Origin: UBA1234 sp964400015
GTDB taxonomy: Bacteria > Bacillota > Clostridia > TANB77 > UBA1234
Direction: 5' to 3'
Length of the DNA: 64,000 bases
NCBI GenBank assembly: GCA_964400015.1
Contig: CAYNRR010000007.1
Location: 11,353 to 75,352, forward strand
The position numbers were made by a program, and so were the translations under genes. Positions 44,895 to 54,144 of this stretch are shown piece after piece (position 1 is the stretch's first letter; every line of letters starts with the position of its first letter). The notes below the pieces were generated by a model. The model had not been told where the DNA came from. It saw nothing but the letters and a program-made list of their open reading frames with translations, and made no database searches.

Positions 44895-45209
44895 GTGTTG
44901 TACGGAACAAATGAAATCGTAATCCCTAGTGCAGAAGTGTATGGTTTTACTTTGTCAGTTCCCCAAGAAATATCCGAAGTGTTTGTAGAAGGAAAAAGTA
45001 TTCATGAAATCGAGGAAAACGTAAGCAAAATTCAAACCAATTCCATGGAAAGCTTTAGCATTACTCAAATAAAAAAAGCATTGAAGTGTGCTATATCATG
45101 TGAAGGATTTTTGAAAGATATTTACGAAAACGATGGATTCGTAAAAATCAATTTGAGTTTCCCAAATGTATCGAGAATGTGGAACTTCGCAATCCAATTT
45201 GTATCATAA
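44895..45209 (+). CDS. Small protein of unknown function, partner of the AbrB-like gene
   Basis: A 104-residue soluble protein. I choose the GTG at 44895, 9 bases after GGAGG; the TTG at 44889 is too close. It is mixed alpha/beta (LYGTNEIVIPSAEVYGFTLS, then a helical part TQIKKALKCAISCEGFLKDI). No family recognised. Codon choice is more balanced than in the neighbouring AT-rich genes. It is 12 bp upstream of a double AbrB-like protein and shares its promoter and terminator, so the two may act together as a regulator pair or toxin-antitoxin-like unit. That is inference only. Confidence 0.6.
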   Translation: MLYGTNEIVIPSAEVYGFTLSVPQEISEVFVEGKSIHEIEENVSKIQTNSMESFSITQIKKALKCAISCEGFLKDIYENDGFVKINLSFPNVSRMWNFAIQFVS

Positions 45210-45221
45210 AAGAGGAGAAAA

Positions 45222-45512
45222 ATGCACAAGATTGATAAAGAATGGCGAATAAGCATACCTGAAGGCCTTGCAAAGATTGCATATGGCAAAAGTGAAATCG
45301 AATTAGTATGGGCACAAATTGAAGACAATGTATATTGTCTTATCCCATTAGAAGAAATTTCTCAATATGACGAGCTGAAATTTGTTACCGGTCCGATTAA
45401 ATTCACTGAAGGTAAAAGAATTTTCATTCCAAGCTGTATTCGTAGAGAATTTCCAAAATCTAAAATGGTTCAGATTTATATGAAAGCGAAAAAGCTATAT
45501 ATTGAATTTTAA
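45222..45512 (+). CDS. Small protein with two AbrB/MraZ-like half-repeats
   Basis: A 96-residue protein in which two similar segments occur. The first is IDKEWRISIPEGLAKIAYGK followed by IELVWAQIEDNVYCLIPLEE. The second is FTEGKRIFIPSCIRREFPKS followed by VQIYMKAKKLYIEF. Each resembles the (K/G)xRIxIPxxxR signature of swapped-hairpin AbrB folds, and MraZ likewise contains two in tandem. A DNA-binding role is suggested by that pattern but not proven. It is second in a two-gene unit with AGGAGAAAA as RBS. Confidence 0.6.
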   Translation: MHKIDKEWRISIPEGLAKIAYGKSEIELVWAQIEDNVYCLIPLEEISQYDELKFVTGPIKFTEGKRIFIPSCIRREFPKSKMVQIYMKAKKLYIEF

Positions 45513-45518
45513 AAAAAG

Positions 45519-45559
45519 AAAAGTGTTAGAGAGTTTAATTACTCGCTAACACTTTTTTT
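45519..45559. terminator. Bidirectional terminator
   Basis: Stem AAAAGTGTTAG and GAGT / ACTC and CTAACACTTTT, preceded by A and followed by T7. It overlaps the end of the convergent peptidase gene. Confidence 0.85.
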
Positions 45560-46089
45560 GCTTCTTTTCCGCACCATTCTTTTAATTCGCCCTTATAAAT
45601 AATTTCTGAATTATTTAATAAAGAAAATTGGTAAGGTCTCATTTTTTCTAACGTGTTTGGAATTTCAATTCCAGCTTCTTCTAAAACGTGTCCTACAAAC
45701 TCACTACAGAAGAAACTATATTCATGATCACATGTAAAACTTGTTTTTGCTAAAACTAAATTAGGAATATCATATTTATATTTACTAGAATTTTTTACAA
45801 AATGCTCAATAGTATTTGAAATGACTTCATATTGTTCGTCAGTTACTTCTCTTTTAATAATCATGCAAGGAACATTCTTAAATCTTCCAAATACATGAGT
45901 GAATGCATTTTCTATAATAAAGCCTCCAATGAATGGATTATAAGGTCTAAGTCGACCAAATGAATAAAATTTATCAAAACTTTCATCTAAACAAATTGAA
46001 GCATGATTATATGCTTCTGAAGTTGCTATTTTAAGTATTCTAGATAGAATAGTACCTGATTGTGTAAGAACTATGTATATGTTTTTCAT
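45535..46089 (-). CDS. Permuted NlpC/P60 (YiiX-like) cysteine peptidase
   Basis: A 184-residue protein. The order His first, Cys later marks the permuted papain-like fold: YNHASICLDESFDKFYSFG near residue 27, then FFCSEFVGHVLEEAGI near 127. Such proteins cleave peptide or amide bonds, sometimes in lipids or wall peptides. There is no signal peptide, so it is probably cytosolic. It is a single gene on the minus strand. The specific substrate is unknown. Confidence 0.8.
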   Translation of the reverse strand: MKNIYIVLTQSGTILSRILKIATSEAYNHASICLDESFDKFYSFGRLRPYNPFIGGFIIENAFTHVFGRFKNVPCMIIKREVTDEQYEVISNTIEHFVKNSSKYKYDIPNLVLAKTSFTCDHEYSFFCSEFVGHVLEEAGIEIPNTLEKMRPYQFSLLNNSEIIYKGELKEWCGKEAKKVLASN

Positions 46090-46167
46090 TTATAAGCCTC
46101 CCGTCTGATTAAAATTATAGCATATTTATCTAATTGCGTAAACTTAATGCAAAATAAAATCGATAGA

Positions 46168-46196
46168 TTGAAAAAAAGGCGAACTTGTGTTAGAAT
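46168..46196 (+). promoter_or_regulatory. Promoter of uvrA
   Basis: TTGAAA, 17 bp, TAGAAT, about 80 bp before ATG 46277. No clear LexA box was found beside it. Confidence 0.6.
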
Positions 46197-46276
46197 TTTT
46201 CTGTAGGCGTGGCTATAAAAAGCCTGAAAAATGGGAATATATTCATATATACTCTTAAAATGTTAAGGGGGATAAA

Positions 46277-49102
46277 ATGATAGAAAACATAACTATAAAA
46301 GGTGCAAAAGTTAATAATTTAAAAAATATAAGTATAACAATTCCTAGAGATAAACTTGTTGTTATCACAGGACTTAGTGGAAGTGGAAAATCTTCGCTTG
46401 CATTTGATACAATTTATGCAGAAGGACAACGTAGATATGTGGAAAGTTTATCATCATATGCAAGACAATTCTTAGGAATAATGGAAAAACCAGATGTTGA
46501 ATATATCGAAGGATTATCTCCAGCAATAGCAATTGACCAAAAAACAACGTCAAAAAATCCACGTTCAACAGTAGGAACAGTTACTGAAATTTATGACTAC
46601 TTAAGATTACTATATGCACGTATAGGAATTCCACATTGTCCAAAGTGTGGAAAAACTATCAAACAACAATCAATTGATCAAATAATAGATGCGATAATGG
46701 AACTTGGAGAAGGTACTAAGATTCAAATATTGGCACCTGTTGTGCGTGGGAAAAAAGGTGAATATACTAAGTTAATTGAAGATGCTAAAAAAGATGGTTT
46801 CGTAAGAATACGTGTAGACGGTACAATGTATGATTTAAGTGAAGATGAAATAAAGATAACGAAAACCAAAAAACATAATATTGAAATTGTAGTAGATAGA
46901 TTAGTTGTAAAGGATACAATAAAAAATCGCTTAACAGATTCTGTTGAAACGGCATTAAAATATGCTGACAAACTAGTGCTTGTAGATGTAATAGGTGGAG
47001 AAGAAATGTTATTTTCACAAAATTATTCTTGCCCAGATTGTGGAATAAGCATAGAAGAATTATCACCTAGAATGTTTTCATTTAATAATCCGTTAGGTGC
47101 ATGTCCAACTTGTAGTGGCTTAGGTTCTATTCAAAAAATTGATCCATATTTAATTGTACCAGATACTAGCATTTCACTACTAGACGGTGGATTAAAAGGA
47201 ATGGGTTGGAATCAAGCAAAAGAAAACAATATGGGAGTCATGTATTTAAAAGCATTAGGAAAACATTATAAGATCGATGTTTCAAAACCAATATCAGAAT
47301 TACCAGAAGATTTTATGGATAAAGTGTTATATGGTACAGGCGATGAAAAATTAGATTTTAGATATGAAAGTGCTGCAGGAGTTAGAAACTTTACTGCACC
47401 ATTTGAAGGTGTTATAAACACAATGGAAAGACGTTATAGAGAAACATCATCAAATGGGATGAGACAATTTTATGAAATGTATATGGCAGAATCTCATTGT
47501 TATGAATGTGATGGTGCAAGGCTTAACAAAGTAGCATTATCTGTGACAGTTGGTGGAAAAAACATTCATGAATTAACAGAACTTTCAATTACAGAAATAA
47601 AAAAATTCATTTCTAACTTAGAATTAACAACAAAAGAAGAAATGATAGCACATCAAATAATGAAAGAACTACATGCAAGATTACAATTCTTAATTGATGT
47701 TGGTCTTGAATATTTAACATTATCAAGAAGTTCAGGAACATTGTCAGGAGGAGAAGCACAAAGAATAAGACTTGCCACACAAATAGGATCAGGATTAACG
47801 GGTGTATTATATATATTAGATGAACCAAGCATAGGACTTCATCAAAGGGATAATGAAAAACTAATAGCAACACTAAAAAAATTAAGAGACTTAGGTAACA
47901 CACTTATTGTTGTAGAACATGATGAAGATACAATGTATGCAGCAGACCATATTATAGATATCGGACCAGGTGCAGGTGTTCACGGAGGACAAGTAATAGC
48001 ACAAGGTACAGCAGAAGAAATAAAGAAAAATGAAAACTCGATAACAGGAAAATATTTGAGTGGTAAATTAAAAATTGAAGTACCAGAAAAAAGAAGAAAA
48101 GGAAATAAAAAATATTTAGAAATAATCGGTGCAGCAGAAAACAATTTAAAAGATGTAAACGTAAAAATACCACTTGGAAAAATGATTGCAGTAACAGGAG
48201 TATCAGGTTCGGGAAAATCATCTTTGATAAATGAAGTATTATATAAAAAACTTGCGAACGAATTAAATAGAGCATCATTGCGTCCAGGAAAATGCAAGCA
48301 GATAAAAGGAATAGAAAACTTAGATAAAGTAATTGCAATAGACCAATCACCAATAGGAAGAACTCCACGTTCAAATCCTGCAACTTATGTTGGTGTATTT
48401 GACCTTATAAGAGATTTGTTTGCGAACACAAATGAAGCCAAAATGCGTGGATATCAAAAAGGAAGATTTAGTTTTAACGTTAGTGGTGGACGCTGTGAAG
48501 CTTGCGAGGGAGAAGGAATTACAAGAATAGAAATGCACTTCTTATCAGATGTATATGTACCTTGTGATATCTGCAACGGAAAAAGATATAATAGAGAAAC
48601 TTTAGAAGTAAAATACAAAGGTAAAAATATATATGATGTTTTAGAAATGACAGTTGAAGAAGCATTAGAATTTTTTGCAAACATTCCAAAAATAAAAAAC
48701 AAAATACAAACTTTGTATGATGTAGGACTTGGATATATAAAGCTTGGTCAATCATCAACTACATTATCTGGTGGTGAAGCACAAAGAATAAAACTTGCAA
48801 ATGAATTATGCAAAAAATCTACAGGAAAAACAATGTATATTTTAGATGAACCTACAACTGGTCTTCATTCAGCAGATATTCATAAGTTAATAGAAATATT
48901 AAATAGATTAGTTGATGCAGGAAACAGCATGATTATAATAGAACATAATCTAGATATAATAAAAATTGCTGATCACATAATCGACATTGGACCAGAAGGT
49001 GGAATAAATGGAGGAACAATTATAGCAGAAGGAACTCCAGAAGAAGTTGCTCAAATACCAAAATCATATACAGGAAAATTCTTAAAAAATATGTTGAAAT
49101 AA
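46277..49102 (+). CDS. uvrA: Excinuclease ABC subunit A
   Basis: The damage-recognition ATPase of nucleotide excision repair, 941 residues. There are two ABC-type ATPase halves: Walker A ITGLSGSGKSSLAFDTIYAEG near residue 30, and VTGVSGSGKSSLINEVLY near 640. The signature motifs are SGGEAQRIRLATQIGSGL and SGGEAQRIKLANEL. Zinc modules are visible at CPKCGKTI, CPDCG...CPTCSGLG and CEACEGEG...CDICNGKRY. UvrB and UvrC are not adjacent. It has its own promoter. Confidence 0.98.
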   Translation: MIENITIKGAKVNNLKNISITIPRDKLVVITGLSGSGKSSLAFDTIYAEGQRRYVESLSSYARQFLGIMEKPDVEYIEGLSPAIAIDQKTTSKNPRSTVGTVTEIYDYLRLLYARIGIPHCPKCGKTIKQQSIDQIIDAIMELGEGTKIQILAPVVRGKKGEYTKLIEDAKKDGFVRIRVDGTMYDLSEDEIKITKTKKHNIEIVVDRLVVKDTIKNRLTDSVETALKYADKLVLVDVIGGEEMLFSQNYSCPDCGISIEELSPRMFSFNNPLGACPTCSGLGSIQKIDPYLIVPDTSISLLDGGLKGMGWNQAKENNMGVMYLKALGKHYKIDVSKPISELPEDFMDKVLYGTGDEKLDFRYESAAGVRNFTAPFEGVINTMERRYRETSSNGMRQFYEMYMAESHCYECDGARLNKVALSVTVGGKNIHELTELSITEIKKFISNLELTTKEEMIAHQIMKELHARLQFLIDVGLEYLTLSRSSGTLSGGEAQRIRLATQIGSGLTGVLYILDEPSIGLHQRDNEKLIATLKKLRDLGNTLIVVEHDEDTMYAADHIIDIGPGAGVHGGQVIAQGTAEEIKKNENSITGKYLSGKLKIEVPEKRRKGNKKYLEIIGAAENNLKDVNVKIPLGKMIAVTGVSGSGKSSLINEVLYKKLANELNRASLRPGKCKQIKGIENLDKVIAIDQSPIGRTPRSNPATYVGVFDLIRDLFANTNEAKMRGYQKGRFSFNVSGGRCEACEGEGITRIEMHFLSDVYVPCDICNGKRYNRETLEVKYKGKNIYDVLEMTVEEALEFFANIPKIKNKIQTLYDVGLGYIKLGQSSTTLSGGEAQRIKLANELCKKSTGKTMYILDEPTTGLHSADIHKLIEILNRLVDAGNSMIIIEHNLDIIKIADHIIDIGPEGGINGGTIIAEGTPEEVAQIPKSYTGKFLKNMLK

Positions 49103-49238
49103 CTGAAAGATAACATAAAAAATTTATATAAAAAGCAAAAATTAACCCCATATTTTAAAATGAAATTCATTATGTATTCTTGACATAATAAAACGTGCAA
49201 ACCCTTGGTGCTCTAAGACTATAAAGTAACATTTACTT

Positions 49239-49267
49239 TTGACAATTAAACATTTTTGTGCTATACT
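49239..49267 (+). promoter_or_regulatory. Strong extended -10 promoter of the Veg-like gene
   Basis: TTGACA, 17 bp ending TGTGC, TATACT, about 30 bp before GTG 49300. Confidence 0.8.
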
Positions 49268-49299
49268 GTGCTCATACTGAAGAATAAGGGGTGGTTTTC

Positions 49300-49605
49300 G
49301 TGGGGATAGAAAAAAGAAATGTTAATGAACTAAGAGAAAAAATAAAAGAGTGTGTTGGTCAACAAGTAGTTCTTCGTGACAGTTTAAAAAGAGGCAAATC
49401 ATTAAAAATCGAAGGAACTCTAGTTGGTGGACAAAATGATTTTTTTACAGTCCAATCAAACGATGTGACAAACCAAAAATACACCAATAAATATATAGAT
49501 TTATTAACATCAAATCCAGTCGAACTATTACTAGTCAACAATGAGAATTGCACTTCAATTTTAGATTTAATAGGAGATAATACAGTAAACAAAGAGAACT
49601 TCTAA
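49300..49605 (+). CDS. Veg-family-like small protein
   Basis: A 101-residue protein. GTG 49300 is preceded by AAGGGGTGG at a good distance; the in-frame GTG at 49291 overlaps that site. The pattern LREKIKECVGQQVVLRDSLKRG, then IEGTLVGGQNDFFTVQ and KYIDLLTSNPVELLLV, resembles the Veg (DUF1021) family of Firmicutes, a small SH3-like protein linked to biofilm regulation in B. subtilis. The match is partial. The strong promoter suggests high expression. Confidence 0.55.
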   Translation: MGIEKRNVNELREKIKECVGQQVVLRDSLKRGKSLKIEGTLVGGQNDFFTVQSNDVTNQKYTNKYIDLLTSNPVELLLVNNENCTSILDLIGDNTVNKENF

Positions 49606-49621
49606 AATAAGTTCTCTTTTT
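49591..49621 (+). terminator. Terminator of the Veg-like gene
   Basis: Stem AAAGAGAACTT / AAGTTCTCTTT with a 7-base loop and a T run. It overlaps the last codons. Confidence 0.88.
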
Positions 49622-49694
49622 GAATTTTAATAAGTAATAAATTAAAACCTTTCCTAATATAATTTACTAAAATAAATTTATAGGAGGGGTTTTT

Positions 49695-51260
49695 TTGAAT
49701 CTAGAAATAAATAGTGAAACAGTAAAATTGTGTGAAATAATTTCAAGAGAAAAAAGAACAAAAATAATAGAAGGTGATATGATTGTTCCAGACATAAAAC
49801 CTGATATATTAAGTATATCAAATATTGATAGTGATATATTTATAAGTAAAAAAGAAATAAGGGATGGAAAAATATATGTGGAAGGACTAGCAGATGTATC
49901 TGCAATTTATATGGCAGAAGATAAAAATACATCAATAAAAAGTTTAAATAATGTATTTGATTTTTCAGAAGTATTTGAACTAGAAGGGATAAATGCAGAA
50001 AGTATAATAAGAGTAAATGTAGAAAAAGAACCGGTTGAATACAAAGTGCTAAATGGAAGAAAATTAAGTATTAGAATACCAATAACATTAGAAGTATCTG
50101 CAGAAAAAAATTGTGAACACACAATAGCAAAAGATGTATTAGAAAATCAAAATATAGAAATGCAAAAACAACAAATAGAACTCTATTCTTTAACAGATTC
50201 AAAAACGCAAAATATAGAATTGAACGAAATAGTAAATCTTTCAGAAGAAAAAGCACCGATAGCAGAAATCTTAAAGGCAAGTATAGAGATAAAAAACACA
50301 GATTATAAAATAAGCTATAACAAAATACTAGCTAAGGCAGATGCACTTATAAAAATAATATATGTATCAGATACACAAGCAAACACAATTGAAACATATG
50401 AAACACTATTGCCGGTTATGGGCTTTATAAATAGTGACAATTTAGATGAAAATTCAGAAGTAACATTAGAATTTACAGTAAAAACATTTGCATTAAGACC
50501 AATATATCAAGACTTAAAATCTACTAGTTTTTCGGTTGATAGTGAAATAGAAATACTAGCTAATGTGTATCAAAAAAGGCAAATAGAAATAATTTCAGAC
50601 TTGTATAATCCAGATGCGGATTTAAAATACAAAACAGAAAAAATGATTATATCAAATGAAAAAATAAATACAACCAAAGAAGTTGAAATGCTTCAAAGCC
50701 TTATGATACCTGAGTTAGACAACTTGAATATATTATCTATAGATGCAAAGCCAAGTATAAACAATAAAAACATACTAAATGAAAAAATTGCAGTAGAAGG
50801 CAATATAGAATTTACAATTGTTTATTACAATGAACAAAAAAGAGTAATAGAAACGAAAAAGATGGAATTACCATATCAACAAGTTTTAAAAGTGCCAGAA
50901 ATAGAAAGTGATATGAATATAATATTAGACGTAAAAGTTAAAGACCTTGAATATCGAAAAGCAAATAGTACAGAACTACAAATAAAGTTAATTTTATGCT
51001 TTAAAATTTTATTAAAAGAAGAACAAAATATCGAAGGCATTACAGAAATAGAAGTTAATGAAAACACTGATGAACAGTTGCCAAGCATAATAGTTTACTA
51101 TGTGAAAGATGGTGATACATTGTGGAACATAGCAAAAAAATATAAAACAACAGTTAAAGAAATTAAGGAAAACAATCAATTAAAAGACGATATGATATAT
51201 CCAAACCAACAGTTACTAATTCCGAAAAGAAGCAAAGTGAAAAATTTAGAACTGATATAA
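49695..51260 (+). CDS. sipL: SipL-like spore coat morphogenetic protein
   Basis: A 521-residue protein with repeated DUF3794-type beta domains (for example EGDMIVPDIKPDILSISNID, then a second around EISDLYNPDADLKYKTEKM-like sequence). A C-terminal LysM domain reads VYYVKDGDTLWNIAKKYKTT and YPNQQLLIPKR. This is the architecture of SipL, which binds the SpoIVA ATPase to localise the clostridial spore coat. The start is TTG 49695, 8 bases after AGGAGGGG. The gene is followed one base later by yunB. Confidence 0.9.
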   Translation: MNLEINSETVKLCEIISREKRTKIIEGDMIVPDIKPDILSISNIDSDIFISKKEIRDGKIYVEGLADVSAIYMAEDKNTSIKSLNNVFDFSEVFELEGINAESIIRVNVEKEPVEYKVLNGRKLSIRIPITLEVSAEKNCEHTIAKDVLENQNIEMQKQQIELYSLTDSKTQNIELNEIVNLSEEKAPIAEILKASIEIKNTDYKISYNKILAKADALIKIIYVSDTQANTIETYETLLPVMGFINSDNLDENSEVTLEFTVKTFALRPIYQDLKSTSFSVDSEIEILANVYQKRQIEIISDLYNPDADLKYKTEKMIISNEKINTTKEVEMLQSLMIPELDNLNILSIDAKPSINNKNILNEKIAVEGNIEFTIVYYNEQKRVIETKKMELPYQQVLKVPEIESDMNIILDVKVKDLEYRKANSTELQIKLILCFKILLKEEQNIEGITEIEVNENTDEQLPSIIVYYVKDGDTLWNIAKKYKTTVKEIKENNQLKDDMIYPNQQLLIPKRSKVKNLELI

Positions 51261-51261
51261 A

Positions 51262-51939
51262 ATGCCTGAAAGATTTGGTTTGGGCAGAAAAAATAGAAAT
51301 AACTATTTAATATATATCATTGCATTTGTAGCTTCTATACTTATATCATTTATAACTATAACGAATTATATAGAACCAACGCTCATAGAACTTTGTCAGG
51401 TAAAAGCTGAAAGTCTAGGAATTTCAATTTCTCATAAAGTAGTAGAAGATGTAATGAGTAATGTAGGCTATCTGGATTTGATAATATTAGACAGGGACGA
51501 AACAGGAAAAATAATGGCACTGCGAGCAAATGTTATAGAAATGAACAGAATTGCATCAGAAGTTTCACTTGCAATACAAGAAAAAAATAACGAGTTAGAA
51601 GTAACATATGTAGAAATACCAATAGGAAACTTTTTTGGAAACAGTTTAGTAGCAGGATTAGGTCCAAAAATAAAAGTAAAAATAGTTCCAACAGGAACTG
51701 TAAATGTAGAATTTAAAACAGAATTTCTATCTTCAGGAATAAACCAAACAAGACATAGAGTATATTTGCAAATAAAAAGTAAAATGGGGATAGTAGCACC
51801 ATTTGTATCAAATAGGGTAGAAGTAATAACAGAATTAAATGTAGCAGAAACCGTTTTGGTTGGAGAAGTTCCAGAAACATATTATAACTTGGTGGGAATG
51901 ACTGAAGTAACGCCAGATGACTCATTAAATACATGGTAA
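51262..51939 (+). CDS. yunB: Sporulation protein YunB
   Basis: A 225-residue membrane protein. One N-terminal helix (YLIYIIAFVASILISFITIT) is followed by an extracytoplasmic domain with the YunB pattern: VIEMNRIASEVSLAIQEKNN, VEIPIGNFFGNSLVAGLGPK and NVEFKTEFLSSGINQTRHRV. YunB is a mother-cell sporulation protein of unknown biochemical role in Bacillus. It is one base after sipL, so the two are co-translated. Confidence 0.9.
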   Translation: MPERFGLGRKNRNNYLIYIIAFVASILISFITITNYIEPTLIELCQVKAESLGISISHKVVEDVMSNVGYLDLIILDRDETGKIMALRANVIEMNRIASEVSLAIQEKNNELEVTYVEIPIGNFFGNSLVAGLGPKIKVKIVPTGTVNVEFKTEFLSSGINQTRHRVYLQIKSKMGIVAPFVSNRVEVITELNVAETVLVGEVPETYYNLVGMTEVTPDDSLNTW

Positions 51940-52005
51940 AAAAATAAGCACTTGTAATGGAAAAATATAAATAATATAATTATAAATATGAAACGGAGGA
52001 TGAAA

Positions 52006-52953
52006 ATGTATTATATAAATGGTAAATCATTAGAAATAGAAATGAAAAATGGAAATACAGTACATATAGATAATGATTCAAAATTTTATGATTACATCTC
52101 GAGAATTATTAACGTTGAACAAAAATTAAATAGCATAACAGAAAAAATAATAGATAACATGAGCAACTATGAAATAGAAGATTACATTGAATTATTAAAA
52201 TATGTATCGAATATTCAAGAAAAGAATGCAGCTTTAATAAATGATAGAGCATATGTGTATCAAAATTTAAGTATGATAGGAAAGCAAAATATAGATTCGG
52301 ACTTAGAAGTATTTAAATTGCAGGATGAAATTTTAGCAAATGAATTAGAATCATTTGAAAAACATATAAACGATACACCGTTAACTCTTATGAAATGTAA
52401 AGATACTTTAAAAGCTTTAAAAAATATAGAAAAACATACGAAAAAATATATGCAAACTATAGGAATAGGGGAAGATTGTGCTAAAAATTTAGTAAGCACT
52501 TCAAATACAGAAACACTAAAATGTAAAATATCATATGATTCAATATTTTATAGTCCAATACAAAATTCATTAGAACTTGGAACATTATTAGAAGAGGCAA
52601 GAAGAGTAGCACAAAACAAACAAAAAGAAGATTCACAGTACTTAAGCATAGAAAACAAATTAGAAAATTTAATAGAATTAAACAATAATTCAATTTCGGA
52701 GAAATATAAACATAGTGATAAATACATATCGTCAGGAATAAATTTTTCAAACAAAGTGCTTGATGAAGAGGGGAATAGTTATTACAAGAGAATAGAGCCA
52801 ATGACAATGAAACTGCTAGAAAATGCAAAATCATTTTTGGAATCTTCACAAAAAGATAATATAGCAAATCTAAATATGGAATTAAACAATATGGAAAATT
52901 TAATAAAAAGGGATCTAAACTTTTCAAAAGAAATTAGATTAAGAGATAAATAA
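52006..52953 (+). CDS. Helical protein of unknown function
   Basis: A 315-residue soluble, Lys/Glu/Asn-rich protein that is mostly alpha-helical, with long coiled-coil-like stretches (for example LNSITEKIIDNMSNYEIEDY, EILANELESFEKHI). It begins with a small beta hairpin (YYINGKSLEIEMKNGNTVHI). I do not recognise a family. CGGAGG at 51994-51999 sets the start at ATG 52006; two earlier ATGs (51988, 52000) overlap or crowd that site. It lies 66 bp after yunB in the same direction, which hints at a sporulation-linked role, but this is inference. Confidence 0.6.
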   Translation: MYYINGKSLEIEMKNGNTVHIDNDSKFYDYISRIINVEQKLNSITEKIIDNMSNYEIEDYIELLKYVSNIQEKNAALINDRAYVYQNLSMIGKQNIDSDLEVFKLQDEILANELESFEKHINDTPLTLMKCKDTLKALKNIEKHTKKYMQTIGIGEDCAKNLVSTSNTETLKCKISYDSIFYSPIQNSLELGTLLEEARRVAQNKQKEDSQYLSIENKLENLIELNNNSISEKYKHSDKYISSGINFSNKVLDEEGNSYYKRIEPMTMKLLENAKSFLESSQKDNIANLNMELNNMENLIKRDLNFSKEIRLRDK

Positions 52954-52956
52954 AAT

Positions 52957-52988
52957 AAAACCTACAGCCGTTCGACTGTAGGTTTTTT
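52957..52988. terminator. Bidirectional terminator
   Basis: Stem AAACCTACAG / CTGTAGGTTT with an 8-base loop, preceded by A and followed by T6. It lies between convergent operons. Confidence 0.9.
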
Positions 52989-53002
52989 GTATAATATAAA
53001 TA

Positions 53003-53413
53003 TTATCTCTTAGAGAATTGTGGAGCTTTTCTTGCTTTCTTAAGACCTGGTTTCTTTCTTTCCTTCATTCTAGGATCTCTTGTTAATAAACCAGCAGCTT
53101 TAATAGCAGGTTTATTAGCTTCATCAGCTAATACTAAAGCTCTAGCGATACCGTGTCTGATAGCACCAGCTTGACCAGAAAGTCCGCCACCTTCAACTTT
53201 AACGATAGTATCAAATTTACCTTCTGTTCCACTTACTACGAATGGTTGTTTTGCAAGTGTTCTAAGAACATCAGTGTTTAAATATTCATCAATATTTTTA
53301 CCATTTATTGTAAAGTTACCTTTACCTGGCATAATTCTAACTCTAGCGATAGAAGTTTTTCTTCTACCTGTACCCATAAATACAGCTGTATCTTTTTTTG
53401 CTACTCTAGCCAT
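53003..53413 (-). CDS. rpsI: 30S ribosomal protein S9
   Basis: A 136-residue protein with FMGTGRRKTSIARVRIMPG, GGGLSGQAGAIRHGIARAL and the C-terminal RMKERKKPGLKKARKAPQFSKR, whose last Arg reaches the P-site tRNA. It is the second gene of the rplM-rpsI operon, 13 bp after rplM. Confidence 0.97.
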   Translation of the reverse strand: MARVAKKDTAVFMGTGRRKTSIARVRIMPGKGNFTINGKNIDEYLNTDVLRTLAKQPFVVSGTEGKFDTIVKVEGGGLSGQAGAIRHGIARALVLADEANKPAIKAAGLLTRDPRMKERKKPGLKKARKAPQFSKR

Positions 53414-53426
53414 CTATTTCTCCTCC

Positions 53427-53861
53427 TTAAAAGTTGTATACTTCAGGTTTTTGAGCTGCTTGCTCATGTTCGTTACCTGCATATACTCTTAATTTTGTTA
53501 ACATTTTTCTTCCTAAGCTATTTTTTGGAAGCATTCCTTTAACAGCTAACATAAGAACTTTTGTTGAATCTTTAGACATCATATCTTTAGCTTGAGTTTC
53601 CTTCATGTTACCGATATAACCTGTATGTCTTCTATAAATTTTGTCTTCTAATTTGTTTCCTGTGAACACCATTTTATCAGTGTTGATAACTATTACAAAA
53701 TCACCTGTATCAACGTTTGGTGTATAAGTTGGTTTGTGTTTTCCTCTTAATATTTTTGCAACCTCTGAAGCAAGTCTACCAACAACTTTTCCTTCAGCAT
53801 CGATTACATACCATTTCTTTTCAAGTTCGCTAGCTTTAGCGCTATATGTAGTATTATTCAT
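53427..53861 (-). CDS. rplM: 50S ribosomal protein L13
   Basis: A 144-residue protein. EKKWYVIDAEGKVVGRLASE, LRGKHKPTYTPNVDTGDFVI and MLPKNSLGRKMLTKLRVYAG are the family signatures. It is first in the rplM-rpsI operon. The leader upstream looks like the known L13 autoregulatory element, through which L13 is expected to repress its own mRNA. Confidence 0.97.
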   Translation of the reverse strand: MNNTTYSAKASELEKKWYVIDAEGKVVGRLASEVAKILRGKHKPTYTPNVDTGDFVIVINTDKMVFTGNKLEDKIYRRHTGYIGNMKETQAKDMMSKDSTKVLMLAVKGMLPKNSLGRKMLTKLRVYAGNEHEQAAQKPEVYNF

Positions 53862-53962
53862 GGTATACCTTAAACCTCCATTTCAAATATTATTATTTTA
53901 TTAAATTTTCGTTATTTTACTGATATTATAAGGCTTCCGGGGTATCCTTCCTAATACCATGC
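53862..53962 (-). promoter_or_regulatory. Probable L13 leader RNA
   Basis: On the minus strand the leader carries the hairpin GGTAT-TAGGAAGG-ATACC followed by CCCGGAAGCC, about 70 nt before rplM. This matches my memory of the L13 leader element of Firmicutes. The rest is AT-rich up to the GGAGG site. Confidence 0.6.
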
Positions 53963-53968
53963 GTGTAT

Positions 53969-53997
53969 ATTCTAATACTAAAAGGTGATTTTGTCAA
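53969..53997 (-). promoter_or_regulatory. Promoter of rplM-rpsI
   Basis: On the minus strand: TTGACA, 17 bp, TAGAAT. Confidence 0.8.
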
Positions 53998-54027
53998 CGA
54001 AAAATGCAACAAAATCCTTAGGAAAAG

Positions 54028-54056
54028 TTGAAAAAGCGAGTAAAAGGTGTTAAAAT
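54028..54056 (+). promoter_or_regulatory. Promoter of the cysteine-rich gene
   Basis: TTGAAA, 17 bp ending TGT, TAAAAT, about 90 bp before ATG 54145. Confidence 0.6.
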
Positions 54057-54144
54057 GCAATCGTAAGAAGTAAGTCGTTATGAAAACTAACTGTTCGTAT
54101 TGTTCGTAGAAAAGCCGCGCTTTATAATGAAAGGGAGGTAAACT

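Noticed and set aside
49103..49238. GCAAACCCT block near 49200 and a similar block near 18423 as a shared RNA motif
   Set aside because: The similarity covers fewer than ten bases with no common structure around it.
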